59,791 nt of DNA, taken from Nocardioidaceae bacterium (GTDB lineage Bacteria > Actinomycetota > Actinomycetes > Propionibacteriales > Nocardioidaceae). The position numbers and the translations under genes were made by a program. The stretch spans positions 1 to 59,791 of the forward strand of contig JAURVT010000046.1 of the NCBI GenBank assembly GCA_030655315.1, given 5' to 3'. The notes under the pieces are model-generated. The model was not told the DNA's origin. It did not search any database and saw only the letters and a program-made list of their open reading frames with translations. Positions 25,747-34,220 of the stretch are shown here, piece by piece (positions within the stretch are counted from its first letter, which is position 1; the number at the start of each line of letters is the position of its first letter).

Positions 25747-27022
25747 GCGCGGCAGCGCTCGCCTCGACCATCGCGCGGCACCGCTCGCGGACGAACGGCG
25801 GCAGGTGGTGCCTCACGTGGCGCCACACCTCGGCCTGCCCGGCGCCGGCGCGGTGCCGGAGCAGCGCGGATCTCGGACCGTCCTCCAGCAGGGACGGGAC
25901 GAGCATGGGGGTCAGCCGGGCCGGCCCGTCGTCACCGGCGGCGACGGCCTCGCGGATCGCATCGAGCGTGAGGACCGCGTCGATCTGCTCGTGGTCCAGA
26001 CCGAGGGCGTCCAGCCGGGCGGCGGCCGCGACCTCCTCGGGGCGAAGTCCCAGGTGGTCCTGGTCGAGCGGGTCGTGCTGGCACCCGAACGGCGGACGAC
26101 GTCCGGGGAGGTCCGACACCAGGTCGGTCTGCACCCGCGACGCGAAGCCGCGCGGGAGGGCACCGAGGTGGACGGCGTCGCGCAGGGCGGCCATCACCCG
26201 GGGCACCGTGAGGTCTCCGTCGGCCAGCGCGCGTGCCGTCGTCTCGGCCAGGGGCAGCGGAGGGGACTCGAAGAGGTGGCCCGGATCGTCGTCGGTGGGC
26301 ACGACGCGTCCGAGCCAGCACTGGCCGGCGGGTTGCTCGGACTGGGCCCCGAGATGCAGCACCCGGATGGTCTCGTGGGACCGCAGGTCGTGGACGTCGA
26401 GCGTGCCCGCCGTCAGGTGACCTGAGACGTAGACGCCCCACGGCGCCTCGGCCCACTGCCGGACGGAGCGCGCCTTGTCGGTGAGCGCCGGCGTCGACCG
26501 CGCCGCGACGAACGCCGCCAGCCCGCCCAGCTCGTAGACGCCGACCTGGTGGGCGAGCCAGTTGTCGAGGTAGTCGTCGACGGACCGGCGGGCGAAGTCC
26601 GTGAGCTCCTCCCCCGGCCCCGGCGGGTCGGTGGGGTGCACCGCGAACGACGTCTGGTCGAGCGCGGGCTCGAGCCGACCGGCCGGGTCGCGTGGGAGCC
26701 ACCGCTGGGCCTGACGGGCGACCCAGCGGTCGTGCACCCAGGACGGCGCACACCCGACGTCCTCGAGGCGTGCCACCTCGAGCAGGTCGAGGACCGCTGC
26801 GGGCGAGCTCGGAAGCCCGCCGACGCGGTCGAACATCGCGCGTGCCGCGCTCGCGTCACCGGACCGCTCGTAGCCGTCCAGCTCGTCGATCATCGCCTGC
26901 TGCTCGGGCGGCAGCTCCCACATCGCCCGGACGATGCGGTCGGCGCGCTCACGACGACGACGGGCGCGGAGGCGGTCGGGGCTGGAACGACGGCGGGTGC
27001 GGTGTGCGCGTGGGCTGGACAT
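25703..27022 (-). CDS. Uncharacterised 439-residue protein
   Basis: A soluble, mixed alpha/beta protein of unknown function with a very basic N-terminus (RRRSSPDRLRARRRRERADR). Recognisable features include WELPPEQQAMIDELDGYERS, a central SVDDYLDNWLAHQVGVYELGG helix, DVHDLRSHETIRVLHLG and a C-terminal HVRHHLPPFVRERC. The composition of short, charged motifs resembles regulatory or SEC-C-free relatives in Nocardioides, but I cannot name a family. ATG at 27022 preferred; a GTG at 27055 would add 11 residues. No partner gene is obvious. Confidence 0.8.
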   Translation of the reverse strand: MSSPRAHRTRRRSSPDRLRARRRRERADRIVRAMWELPPEQQAMIDELDGYERSGDASAARAMFDRVGGLPSSPAAVLDLLEVARLEDVGCAPSWVHDRWVARQAQRWLPRDPAGRLEPALDQTSFAVHPTDPPGPGEELTDFARRSVDDYLDNWLAHQVGVYELGGLAAFVAARSTPALTDKARSVRQWAEAPWGVYVSGHLTAGTLDVHDLRSHETIRVLHLGAQSEQPAGQCWLGRVVPTDDDPGHLFESPPLPLAETTARALADGDLTVPRVMAALRDAVHLGALPRGFASRVQTDLVSDLPGRRPPFGCQHDPLDQDHLGLRPEEVAAAARLDALGLDHEQIDAVLTLDAIREAVAAGDDGPARLTPMLVPSLLEDGPRSALLRHRAGAGQAEVWRHVRHHLPPFVRERCRAMVEASAAALRDAGRSDASAAGR

Positions 27023-27166
27023 CGATCCAGGCTCGCCGCCGAGGGCCACGGGCACGAGTGCCCCGCGACGATCTGTGGACCATCGGGCCGGAACACGTCG
27101 GCTGTGGACCAGGACGGGACACCGGCGGGTCAGGCCGCGAGATCACCCGGGCGGGACGGGCGAGGG

Positions 27167-27616
27167 TCAGGCGCTGCGGGTGGTGGCGAAGGCGTCCTGG
27201 CCGCCGTGGACGCCGGCCAGCAGGACCCCGACGTGCTCGGCGCAGGACCCCACGGCGTCGACGGCGTGCGCCATCGCCGCGGGGTTGACGGCCTCGGCGA
27301 CGAGGAAGGACGACACCAGGACCGAGCCCCACCGGCTGAGCACGACGGTGACCAGGGGCATCTCGAGGTTGAGGTCGTTGATCTCGCGGAGCAGCGCCAC
27401 GCGGGACTGCAGGCCGCTCGCCGCGACGGCCCACACGCGTGCGGTGCGGACGGCGGCGTCGACCGCGGTCACGTAGAGCGGGGACCCGCCCCAGGTGACG
27501 ACGTAGTCGCCGTCCGGATCGACCGGCGGCATCCGTCGGTCGACGTCGTGCTCGGCGACGCACGTCCCGACGTACCCGTGGAACCACGCGAACGCGTCCT
27601 GCTGCTGCTCGGCCAC
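27167..27616 (-). CDS. YbjN/T3SS-chaperone-like domain protein
   Basis: A 149-residue protein. The second half (RVALLREINDLNLEMPLVTVVLSRW followed by GSVLVSSFLVAEAVNPAAMAHAVDAV) follows the YbjN pattern: a helix with L..IN.LN, then two strands and a helix with a 'D' cluster. This fold is shared with type III secretion chaperones and binds peptides; the function in actinobacteria is unknown. The GTG at 27616 is chosen because GGGGGAGAGGGC precedes it by 6 nt. It lies behind nrdJ in the same direction but across that gene's terminator. Confidence 0.75.
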   Translation of the reverse strand: MAEQQQDAFAWFHGYVGTCVAEHDVDRRMPPVDPDGDYVVTWGGSPLYVTAVDAAVRTARVWAVAASGLQSRVALLREINDLNLEMPLVTVVLSRWGSVLVSSFLVAEAVNPAAMAHAVDAVGSCAEHVGVLLAGVHGGQDAFATTRSA

Positions 27617-27702
27617 GGCCTGCCCTCTCCCCCGGTGGAGACACCAATCTCCCACCGTCCACCGACACTTTCGATGCACGCGATCGACCGGTGCCGGACG
27701 CA

Positions 27703-27740
27703 CGAGGGCCCGGACCGACGTCAGTCGATCCGGGCCCTCG
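27703..27740 (-). terminator. Terminator hairpin downstream of nrdJ
   Basis: CGAGGGCCCGGA and TCCGGGCCCTCG form a perfect 12-bp stem, extended by CGAC/GTCG past one mismatch, around a GTCA loop. It starts 15 nt after the nrdJ stop and lacks a T-run, as usual for GC-rich actinobacteria. Confidence 0.8.
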
Positions 27741-27754
27741 GCCGGTGCTACCGG

Positions 27755-30640
27755 TCAGCTGCAGCCGGAGGTGCTGCCGCAGCCCTCGCAGACGTGGCAG
27801 GAGCCGGCGGGGCGCATCTTGGTGCCGCAGGTGAAGCAGAGCGGGCTGTCGACCGCGGAGCCGGTGATGGACTCCAGCAGCTCGGCCGACGTGTGGGCCG
27901 TGGCCGGGGCGGGACGCGCGGTGTCGGCGACCACCTTGGCGTCGGCCGCGGGGACCTGTGCCTCGGCCTGGAGCTCGTCCTTGACCGCGGCCGAGGGGGC
28001 CGGCACGTCGTCACCCGAGGTGAGGGCCTCGACGTCGGAGAAGGACTCGACGGGCTCGTAGGACCCCGTCTCGAGCTGGCGCTGACGCTCCTCGGCGGTG
28101 TGGATGCCCATGGCCGAGCGGTTGTCGAAGGGCAGGTAGTCCAGCGCGAGGCGGCGGAAGATGTAGTCCATGATCGACTGGCTCATCCGCACGTCGGCGT
28201 CGTCGGTCAGGCCGGCGGGCTCGAAGCGCAGGTTGGTGAACTTGCCGACGAACGTCTCCAGGGGCACGCCGTACTGCAGGCCGATCGAGACCGCGATCGA
28301 GAAGGCGTCCATCACGCCGGCCAGGGTGGACCCCTGCTTGCCGAGCTTGAGGAAGACCTCGCCGAGCTCACCGTCGGTGTAGGAGCCGGAGGTCATGTAC
28401 CCCTCGGCACCGCCCACGGTGAACGACGTGGTGATGGAGGGGCGCGACTTGGGCAGACGCTTGCGGATCGGCTTCTCGATGACGACCGTCTTGACCTCGT
28501 CGACCGTCTTCTCGGCCTTCTTGGCCTTCGCGTCGGCCAGGGGCTGACCGACCTTGCAGTTGTCGCGGTAGACCGCGAGGGCCTTCAGGCCGAGCTTCCA
28601 GCCCTGGAAGTAGACGTCCTGGATCTCCTCGACGGTGGCGTCCTCGGGGAGGTTGACCGTCTTGGAGATGGCGCCGGACAGGAACGGCTGGGCCGCCGCC
28701 ATCATGCGCACGTGGCCCATGGGGCGGATCGAGCGCTGACCCATGGCGCAGTCGAAGATCTCGTAGTGCTCGGTCTTGAGGCCGGGCGCGTCGATGACGT
28801 GGCCGTGCTCGCCGATGTACTCGACGATCGCCTCGACGGTCTCCTCGGCGTAGCCGAGCTTGCGCAGCGCCACCGGGATCGTCTGGTTGACGATCTGCAT
28901 GGAGCCGCCGCCGACGAGCTTCTTGAACTTGACGAGCGAGAAGTCCGGCTCGATGCCGGTGGTGTCGCAATCCATCATGAAGCCGATGGTGCCGGTGGGC
29001 GCGAGCACCGAGGCCTGCGAGTTGCGCCAGCCGTTGGCGGTACCGATCTCGAGGTTCTTGGCCCACTGCTTGGTGGCCTCACGATGCACGGCGATGTCCA
29101 TCGTGTGCATGGTGCGGATGGTGTCGTTGGCGGCCTGGTGCTTGCGCATCACGCGGGTGTGGCCGGCCTCGTTCTGGGCGAAGCCGTCGTAGGCGCCGAC
29201 GACGCCGGCAAGCTCGGCCGAGCGACGGTACGAGGTGCCCGTCATCAGCGAGGTGATGGCGCCGGCGAACGCGCGGCCGCCGTCGGAGTCGTAGGCCAGG
29301 CCGGACGCCATGAGCAGCGCGCCGAGGTTGGCGAAGCCGATGCCGAGCTGGCGGTAGGCGCGGGTGGTGTCGCCGATGGCCTCGGTCGGGAAGTCCGCGA
29401 AGCAGATCGAGATGTCCATCGCGGTGATGATCAGCTCGGTGGCCTTGACGAACGTCTGCACGTCGAAGGAGCCGTCGGCACCCAGGAACTTGAGCAGGTT
29501 CAGGCTGGCCAGGTTGCACGAGGAGTTGTCGAGGTGCATGTACTCCGAGCACGGGTTGGACGCGGTGATGCGGCCGGTCTCGGGGGTGGTGTGCCAGTCG
29601 TTGATGGTGCCGTCGTACTGGATGCCGGGGTCGGCGCAGGCCCACGCGGCCTGGGCGATGTCGTTGAAGAGCTTCTTCGCGTCGACGGTGTCGATCACCG
29701 CGTTGTCGGTGCGGGCGCGCAGGCCGAAGTCCGAGCCCTCCTCGACGGCGCGCATGAACTCGTCGTTGACCCGGACCGAGTTGTTGGCGTTCTGGTACTG
29801 GACCGACGTGATGTCGTTGCCACCGAGGTCCATGTCGAACCCGGCGTCGCGGAGGACACGGATCTTGTCCTCCTCGCGCGCCTTGGTGGCGACGAACTCC
29901 TCGATGTCGGGGTGGTCGACGTCGAGGACGACCATCTTGGCCGCGCGACGCGTAGCGCCGCCGGACTTGATGGTGCCCGCGGACGCGTCGGCGCCGCGCA
30001 TGAAGGAGACCGGACCGGACGCGGTGCCACCCGAGCTGCGCAGCAGCTCCTTGGACGAGCGGATGCGCGAGAGGTTGAGGCCGGCACCGGAGCCGCCCTT
30101 GAAGATCAGGCCCTCCTCGCGGTACCAGTTGAGGATCGAGTCCATCGAGTCGTCGACGGCGAGGATGAAGCACGCCGAGACCTGCTGCGGGCTCGAGGTG
30201 CCCACGTTGAACCAGACGGGGCTGTTGAAGCTGAACACCTGGTGGAGCAGCATGTGCGTCAGCTCGTGCTCGAACACCTCGGCGTCGGCGGGGGTGGCGA
30301 AGTAGCCGTGGTCGCGTCCGGCCTTGGTGTAGGTGAGGACGACGCGGTCGAGGAGCTGCTTGAGGCTCTGCTCGCGGTCGGCCGCACCGACGGCGCCGCG
30401 GAAGTACTTGGTGGTGACGATGGTGGACGCGTTGACGCTCCACGAGTCGGGGAACTCCACGCCGCGCTGCTCGAAGACGGTCTCGCCGGTCTTCCAGTTG
30501 GTCTGCACCACGTCGCGGCGCTCCCAGGTGACCGCGTCGTAGGGGTGGACGCCCTCGGTGGTGTAGATGCGGTCGATGGTCAGGCCCTTGCCCGCGCCCG
30601 ACTTCGTGTCGCCGCTGGTGCCGTTGACGGTCTCTGTCAT
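27755..30640 (-). CDS. nrdJ: Vitamin B12-dependent (class II) ribonucleotide reductase
   Basis: A 961-residue adenosylcobalamin-dependent enzyme that reduces ribonucleotides to deoxyribonucleotides without oxygen. Visible are NSPVWFNVG, the ACFILAVDDSMDSILNWY block, the loop FKGGSGAGLNLSRIRSS, the active-site ASNPCSEYMHLDNSSCNLASL, and the late VNLPEDATVEEI and PSITTSFTVGGAEGYMT. It ends in a zinc-ribbon tail (CFTCGTKM...CHVCEGCG) typical of actinobacterial NrdJ and used for re-reduction. The ATG at 30640 follows GGGAGCAGCA. nrdR lies upstream on the same strand, as in Streptomyces, so NrdR control is expected. Confidence 0.97.
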   Translation of the reverse strand: MTETVNGTSGDTKSGAGKGLTIDRIYTTEGVHPYDAVTWERRDVVQTNWKTGETVFEQRGVEFPDSWSVNASTIVTTKYFRGAVGAADREQSLKQLLDRVVLTYTKAGRDHGYFATPADAEVFEHELTHMLLHQVFSFNSPVWFNVGTSSPQQVSACFILAVDDSMDSILNWYREEGLIFKGGSGAGLNLSRIRSSKELLRSSGGTASGPVSFMRGADASAGTIKSGGATRRAAKMVVLDVDHPDIEEFVATKAREEDKIRVLRDAGFDMDLGGNDITSVQYQNANNSVRVNDEFMRAVEEGSDFGLRARTDNAVIDTVDAKKLFNDIAQAAWACADPGIQYDGTINDWHTTPETGRITASNPCSEYMHLDNSSCNLASLNLLKFLGADGSFDVQTFVKATELIITAMDISICFADFPTEAIGDTTRAYRQLGIGFANLGALLMASGLAYDSDGGRAFAGAITSLMTGTSYRRSAELAGVVGAYDGFAQNEAGHTRVMRKHQAANDTIRTMHTMDIAVHREATKQWAKNLEIGTANGWRNSQASVLAPTGTIGFMMDCDTTGIEPDFSLVKFKKLVGGGSMQIVNQTIPVALRKLGYAEETVEAIVEYIGEHGHVIDAPGLKTEHYEIFDCAMGQRSIRPMGHVRMMAAAQPFLSGAISKTVNLPEDATVEEIQDVYFQGWKLGLKALAVYRDNCKVGQPLADAKAKKAEKTVDEVKTVVIEKPIRKRLPKSRPSITTSFTVGGAEGYMTSGSYTDGELGEVFLKLGKQGSTLAGVMDAFSIAVSIGLQYGVPLETFVGKFTNLRFEPAGLTDDADVRMSQSIMDYIFRRLALDYLPFDNRSAMGIHTAEERQRQLETGSYEPVESFSDVEALTSGDDVPAPSAAVKDELQAEAQVPAADAKVVADTARPAPATAHTSAELLESITGSAVDSPLCFTCGTKMRPAGSCHVCEGCGSTSGCS

Positions 30641-30699
30641 TGCTGCTCCCGGTTTCCCCGTAGGTGTGTGGTGCTCGTCAGTGCGTGTGGTCGGTGCTC

Positions 30700-30726
30700 G
30701 GTGCTGTCGGTGCTGTCGGTGCTGTC
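30700..30726. repeat. Short tandem repeat (3 x 9 bp) between nrdR and nrdJ
   Basis: Three exact copies of GGTGCTGTC, with a partial copy before them, lie in the 98-nt gap between the nrdR stop and the nrdJ start. It may shape the untranslated leader of nrdJ; there is no sign of a cobalamin riboswitch here. Confidence 0.8.
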
Positions 30727-30738
30727 GGTGGTGCGGAG

Positions 30739-31227
30739 TCAGGTCCGTCGCGCGGCCTGCTCCTCGGCGATCTCGCCGTCGGCGCCGGCGGCCATCAGCG
30801 CGGCGATCTCGGTGGCGAAGTCGTCGACGGACTCGAACTGCTTGTAGACGCTCGCGAACCGCAGGTACGCGACCTCGTCGAGCTCCTTGAGCGGCTCGAG
30901 CACGGCGAGGCCCACCTCGTGGGCAGGGACCTCGGCGCACCCCGCCTCGCGCAGCGCGGACTCGACCCGCTGGCCGAGCCGGGCGAGGTCGTCGGCGGAG
31001 ACCGGACGTCCCTTGCACGCCTTGGCGACGCCGGCGACGGCCTTGTCGCGCACGAAGGGCTCGGTGGCCCCGGACCGCTTGACGACCGTCAGCTGCATCG
31101 CCTCGACCGTGGTGAAGCGCTTCTCGCACTCCTGGCAAACGCGGCGACGACGGATGGCGGCGCCGTCGTCGCTGACCCGGCTGTCGAGCACGCGGGTGTC
31201 GGTGTGGCGGCAGTATGGACAGTGCAC
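30739..31227 (-). CDS. nrdR: Transcriptional repressor NrdR
   Basis: A 162-residue repressor of ribonucleotide reductase genes that senses dATP/ATP. The N-terminal zinc ribbon has C3-x2-C6 and C31-x2-C34 (MHCPYC...CQEC), followed by the ATP-cone: [15 protein letters not shown] and the helical stretch ending [16 protein letters not shown]. Length is typical (150-160). The start is a GTG at 31227 with AAGGAGG upstream. It precedes nrdJ, its probable regulatory target, and two NrdR boxes lie in its own promoter region. Confidence 0.97.
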   Translation of the reverse strand: MHCPYCRHTDTRVLDSRVSDDGAAIRRRRVCQECEKRFTTVEAMQLTVVKRSGATEPFVRDKAVAGVAKACKGRPVSADDLARLGQRVESALREAGCAEVPAHEVGLAVLEPLKELDEVAYLRFASVYKQFESVDDFATEIAALMAAGADGEIAEEQAARRT

Positions 31228-31333
31228 GGTGCGCCTCCTTCCGGCGGTTCGCGCGACCCGTCCCTGGGGACGAACCTGTGGACTCGGTGTTGACGGAGCC
31301 CGATCACCTGTGGGCGACCGACCCGATCGTGTG

Positions 31334-31380
31334 GACCTAGATGTGGATAACTACATCCGTGTAAGTACTAGATGTAGGGG
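31334..31380 (-). promoter_or_regulatory. Tandem NrdR boxes upstream of nrdR-nrdJ
   Basis: Two copies of the core CTAGATGTrG (31337-31346 and 31368-31377) fit the NrdR consensus core CwAtATaTwG. Their spacing is 31 bp, three helical turns, as expected for paired NrdR boxes. They lie 107-153 nt before nrdR, implying autoregulation and control of nrdJ. The 31228-31594 gap (367 nt) otherwise holds only promoter DNA. Confidence 0.68.
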
Positions 31381-31594
31381 TGACGCTACCCCCGCGGCCC
31401 CAGGGGTTGCAAGCAGAATGGACTCACCGACCGACAAAAACGGCCTTCCCGCCATCGCCGCAGGTCAGAGGTGGTGCGGGCGTCCCGGACCCGGCGTGTC
31501 CCGTCGCACGTCCACCCCTGTTCAACGCCGGTCCCGAGCACCCGATTCCGGCGCGGCGGGGCGTCCGGACCCCCGCCGGTCCTACGATCGGCCG

Positions 31595-32185
31595 ATGGAC
31601 GACGGGACGCCCCAGGGGTTCGAGGATCCGGGCAGTGCCAGCCTCTGGGCCTGGCTCCTCTCGCGCAGCGACGACGACGACGCGCCGCCGGCACGCGCAG
31701 CTCCACGCGCCCAGGACCGCGGCTCGTGGCAGTCCGTCCCCCCGCCCGCCGCCACCGACCCGGTCCTGGCATCGGCCGTGCCGGTCGACGAGGACGGCCG
31801 CGGGATGGCGCTGGTCTGGGACGGCCGGGCCGGCGCCGTGCGCGCGACCCTGGTGCTGCGACCCGACCTCCTCGCGCCACGTGCCCTCTGGGACGAGCTG
31901 GACGACATGTGGCGCACCCTGCTGCAGGCGATCGAGCCCACCCGGCTGCACGGCGTCGTCGAGCACCCGGACCGGGTTCCCGTCGTAGTCGAGGTGCGCG
32001 TGCTCGACCGTCAGCTCGTGCCCGAGGTGCGGCACTTCCTGGACGGCGTCCGAGGCAATCCCGGCGACGACCGGATCCGAGCGGTCGAGGTGCACGAGCT
32101 GGCCTCGTCACCCGACGACGCGATCCGGGTCCGATCGCTCGACGACGTCGGTGCCCTGTTCCGCAAGGACCTCTGGCGGCGCTGA
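31595..32185 (+). CDS. Uncharacterised 196-residue protein
   Basis: A soluble protein of unknown function: an acidic N-terminus with SDDDDAPPARAAP, then ALVWDGRAGAVRATLVLRPDL, a Trp/Leu helix (WDELDDMWRTLLQAIEPTRL) and a beta segment PVVVEVRVLDRQLVPEVR. A TACGAT hexamer (31583-31588) ends 6 nt before the ATG at 31595, which decides the start and suggests a leaderless mRNA; an ATG at 31419 in the same frame would add an unlikely Arg/Pro-rich stretch. Divergent from nrdR. Confidence 0.78.
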   Translation: MDDGTPQGFEDPGSASLWAWLLSRSDDDDAPPARAAPRAQDRGSWQSVPPPAATDPVLASAVPVDEDGRGMALVWDGRAGAVRATLVLRPDLLAPRALWDELDDMWRTLLQAIEPTRLHGVVEHPDRVPVVVEVRVLDRQLVPEVRHFLDGVRGNPGDDRIRAVEVHELASSPDDAIRVRSLDDVGALFRKDLWRR

Positions 32186-32218
32186 CGTGCGCCACCGGAG
32201 GGCCCGCGGCCCAACGGG

Positions 32219-33508
32219 CTAGCCGAGGTCGACCGCGGCGCGGACGAGCGCCGTGGTCTGGGCCACGATCGCGGCACGACGCGCCTCGTAGTCGGCGTCG
32301 GTCACGACGCCCGCGCCGGGGAGACCGAGGACGGGCGTGTGGATGTGTCCGCCGGCGTTGCCCGCCCGACGGGCATCGCGCAGCAGCGTCGCGCGGTAGG
32401 CGATCTCGTTGGACAGGTAGTCGCCCCCGCCACCGGAGACGGCCTCGAAGCCCGGGGTGGGGCCGGCCGTCGTGGTGGTCTCGACCCCGGTGGCGGGGTC
32501 GCGCTCGACGATCTCGTGGTTGACGACGACCGGGTACCCGCCGGTGTCGCGGGCCGCCATGGCCTCGACGGGCAGGTTGGTGCGCGTGAACTGCGGCTGC
32601 GGCCTCACCGTCGGCACGCCCGTCGGGATGGGGACGAGACCGGTGCGCTCGAGGTTCTCGTTGTCGCCGAAGCCGCCACGGTTGGCGCCGTTCCAGACCT
32701 CGAGGTCGAACTCCCCGGGGCTCCCCTGACTGACCGTGGCGAGCACGTCGAGGCCCGCCCTGCCGCGCTTCACGAACGGGAGGAGGGTCCGCTCGACCTC
32801 ACCTGCTGCGAAGTCGTCCCAGCGCACCGGGAACATCGCGGTCTCGACGCGGACCCAGCCGTCGTCGGTCCGGATGCGTCGGCCGTCCAGCGCGAGCGCG
32901 TTGGCACCCGACGGGTTGCCGATCCGCGCGTCCACGTCGAGCGTGAACGGGTCGAAGCCGGTGACGACCACCCGCTCGGCCTTCTTCCCGCGCGGGACGT
33001 GCAGCGTGTCCTGGCCTCGAGACGTGGTCTCGAGGCGGTCCTGCAGGCGGGCGAGCCCGGTGGCGCCCACGGGGCGGGACGGCGACCACTGGGCGAGCGA
33101 GGCGGTCATCGAGACGCGCGCCCAGTAGAGGGGACGGTCGTCGCCGCCGGGCAGGGACCCGGCCACCTTCGTGCGGCCCTGGGCGCGGGCGGTGGCCCAC
33201 TCCCACAGGGCGTGACCGTGCCGGACGACGACGCGCTCGGCGGCGCGGGCGTCGCGGGCCCGGCACAGGTCGGTGCGGAAGTCGCGGACGCGGGCGTCAG
33301 CGGTGCTGCGCCGCAGGATCTCCTGCGGGGCGGGCCGGGTGAGCCGGTCCTGCTCGACGGTGAGGGCCGCGTCGCCGTCGAAGCAGCGCGGGCCGGGGGT
33401 GGTGGTGGCGGGGGTGGTGATGGCGGCAGAGGCGGGGACGGCCGTCGCGAGGGTGGCGACCGCGACGGTGGCGACGGTCAGGAGGAAGGAGGGGCGGGTC
33501 GTACGCAT
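32219..33508 (-). CDS. Secreted pyroglutamyl-peptidase-like (C15) protein with Ser in place of the catalytic Cys
   Basis: A 429-residue protein with a Sec signal peptide (TVATVAVATLATAVPASA, cut near 29) and a C15-type core: VVTGFDPFTLDVDARIGNPSGANALAL, SQGSPGEFDLEVWN, then GGGGDYLSNEIAYR near 365 and AGGHIHTPVLG. Typical C15 enzymes have a Cys in the 'Y-x-C-N' position (AGTYVCN); here it is Ser. The Glu and His regions seem kept. It may be an inactive or altered peptidase outside the cell. The N-terminal 130 residues are additional. ATG at 33508. Confidence 0.85.
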   Translation of the reverse strand: MRTTRPSFLLTVATVAVATLATAVPASAAITTPATTTPGPRCFDGDAALTVEQDRLTRPAPQEILRRSTADARVRDFRTDLCRARDARAAERVVVRHGHALWEWATARAQGRTKVAGSLPGGDDRPLYWARVSMTASLAQWSPSRPVGATGLARLQDRLETTSRGQDTLHVPRGKKAERVVVTGFDPFTLDVDARIGNPSGANALALDGRRIRTDDGWVRVETAMFPVRWDDFAAGEVERTLLPFVKRGRAGLDVLATVSQGSPGEFDLEVWNGANRGGFGDNENLERTGLVPIPTGVPTVRPQPQFTRTNLPVEAMAARDTGGYPVVVNHEIVERDPATGVETTTTAGPTPGFEAVSGGGGDYLSNEIAYRATLLRDARRAGNAGGHIHTPVLGLPGAGVVTDADYEARRAAIVAQTTALVRAAVDLG

Positions 33509-33668
33509 GAGGTGTGCTCTACCCGATGCTGACGAACCCAAACACGGCCAGGGTTTGGGGCCCGCCGTTCTGGGGAACCCCGTCATCCACAGATCACCGA
33601 CGAGGGCTGTCGGGCACGCGGCGCCGGCGCTAGCGTGTGCGGACCAGCCGAGACCCCGGGAGCGACGG

Positions 33669-34220
33669 ATGCGCCACCCCGCCTTCGTGACGACCACCGC
33701 CCTGGCCTGCCTGCTGCTCGTCGGCTGCACGGACGACCCGGTCGGCCCCGTCGACGGCGACGTCACGACCCCCACGGCCACCGTGTCGCCGCCCCCCACC
33801 GCCCCCACCCCTCCCCCTCTCCCCGAGGCGGCGAAAGAGGAGACGACGGAGGGTGCGATCGCGTTCGTCGAGCACTACATCGATCTCTTGAACTACGCCG
33901 CCAATACGGGAGACGTGGCACTCCTCCAGTCGGCCTCGAGGGATTGCGACGGGTGCACCAAATACATCGACAACTATAAGGAGACCTACCAGCGTGGCGG
34001 CTATTTCGAGGATCCGGGCTGGAGTCTGGTTGCCCCGTTCGCTGATCGCGAAGGATTGGACGTTGTAGTTGTCAGTGAAGTTACTGCGCCAGCCGTGACG
34101 TACGTACCGTCCCCCGGCGCCCAACCGACGAGAGGCTCGAATCAGACCTACTCACTCCGGTTTGTGCTTTCCGAAGGGAGTGAGTCGTGGGTCGTCACGT
34201 CCTTCTCCGGAGAGTCCTAG
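33669..34220 (+). CDS. DUF6318-type lipoprotein
   Basis: A 183-residue lipoprotein. The lipobox LLLVGC puts the modified Cys at residue 20, and a Thr/Pro-rich linker follows (TVSPPPTAPTPPPLPE). The domain from ~60 on (IAFVEHYIDLLNYAANTGD, CDGCTKYIDN) matches the DUF6318 family of exported actinobacterial proteins of unknown role. It overlaps the next gene by 34 bp. From about 33.85 kb the DNA is visibly richer in A/T than its neighbours, suggesting recent acquisition or recombination. Confidence 0.85.
   Translation: MRHPAFVTTTALACLLLVGCTDDPVGPVDGDVTTPTATVSPPPTAPTPPPLPEAAKEETTEGAIAFVEHYIDLLNYAANTGDVALLQSASRDCDGCTKYIDNYKETYQRGGYFEDPGWSLVAPFADREGLDVVVVSEVTAPAVTYVPSPGAQPTRGSNQTYSLRFVLSEGSESWVVTSFSGES

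Noticed and set aside
30641-30738. A cobalamin riboswitch before nrdJ
   Set aside because: The gap is only 98 nt, has a short tandem repeat and lacks the B12-box GCCACTG; not enough room for the aptamer.
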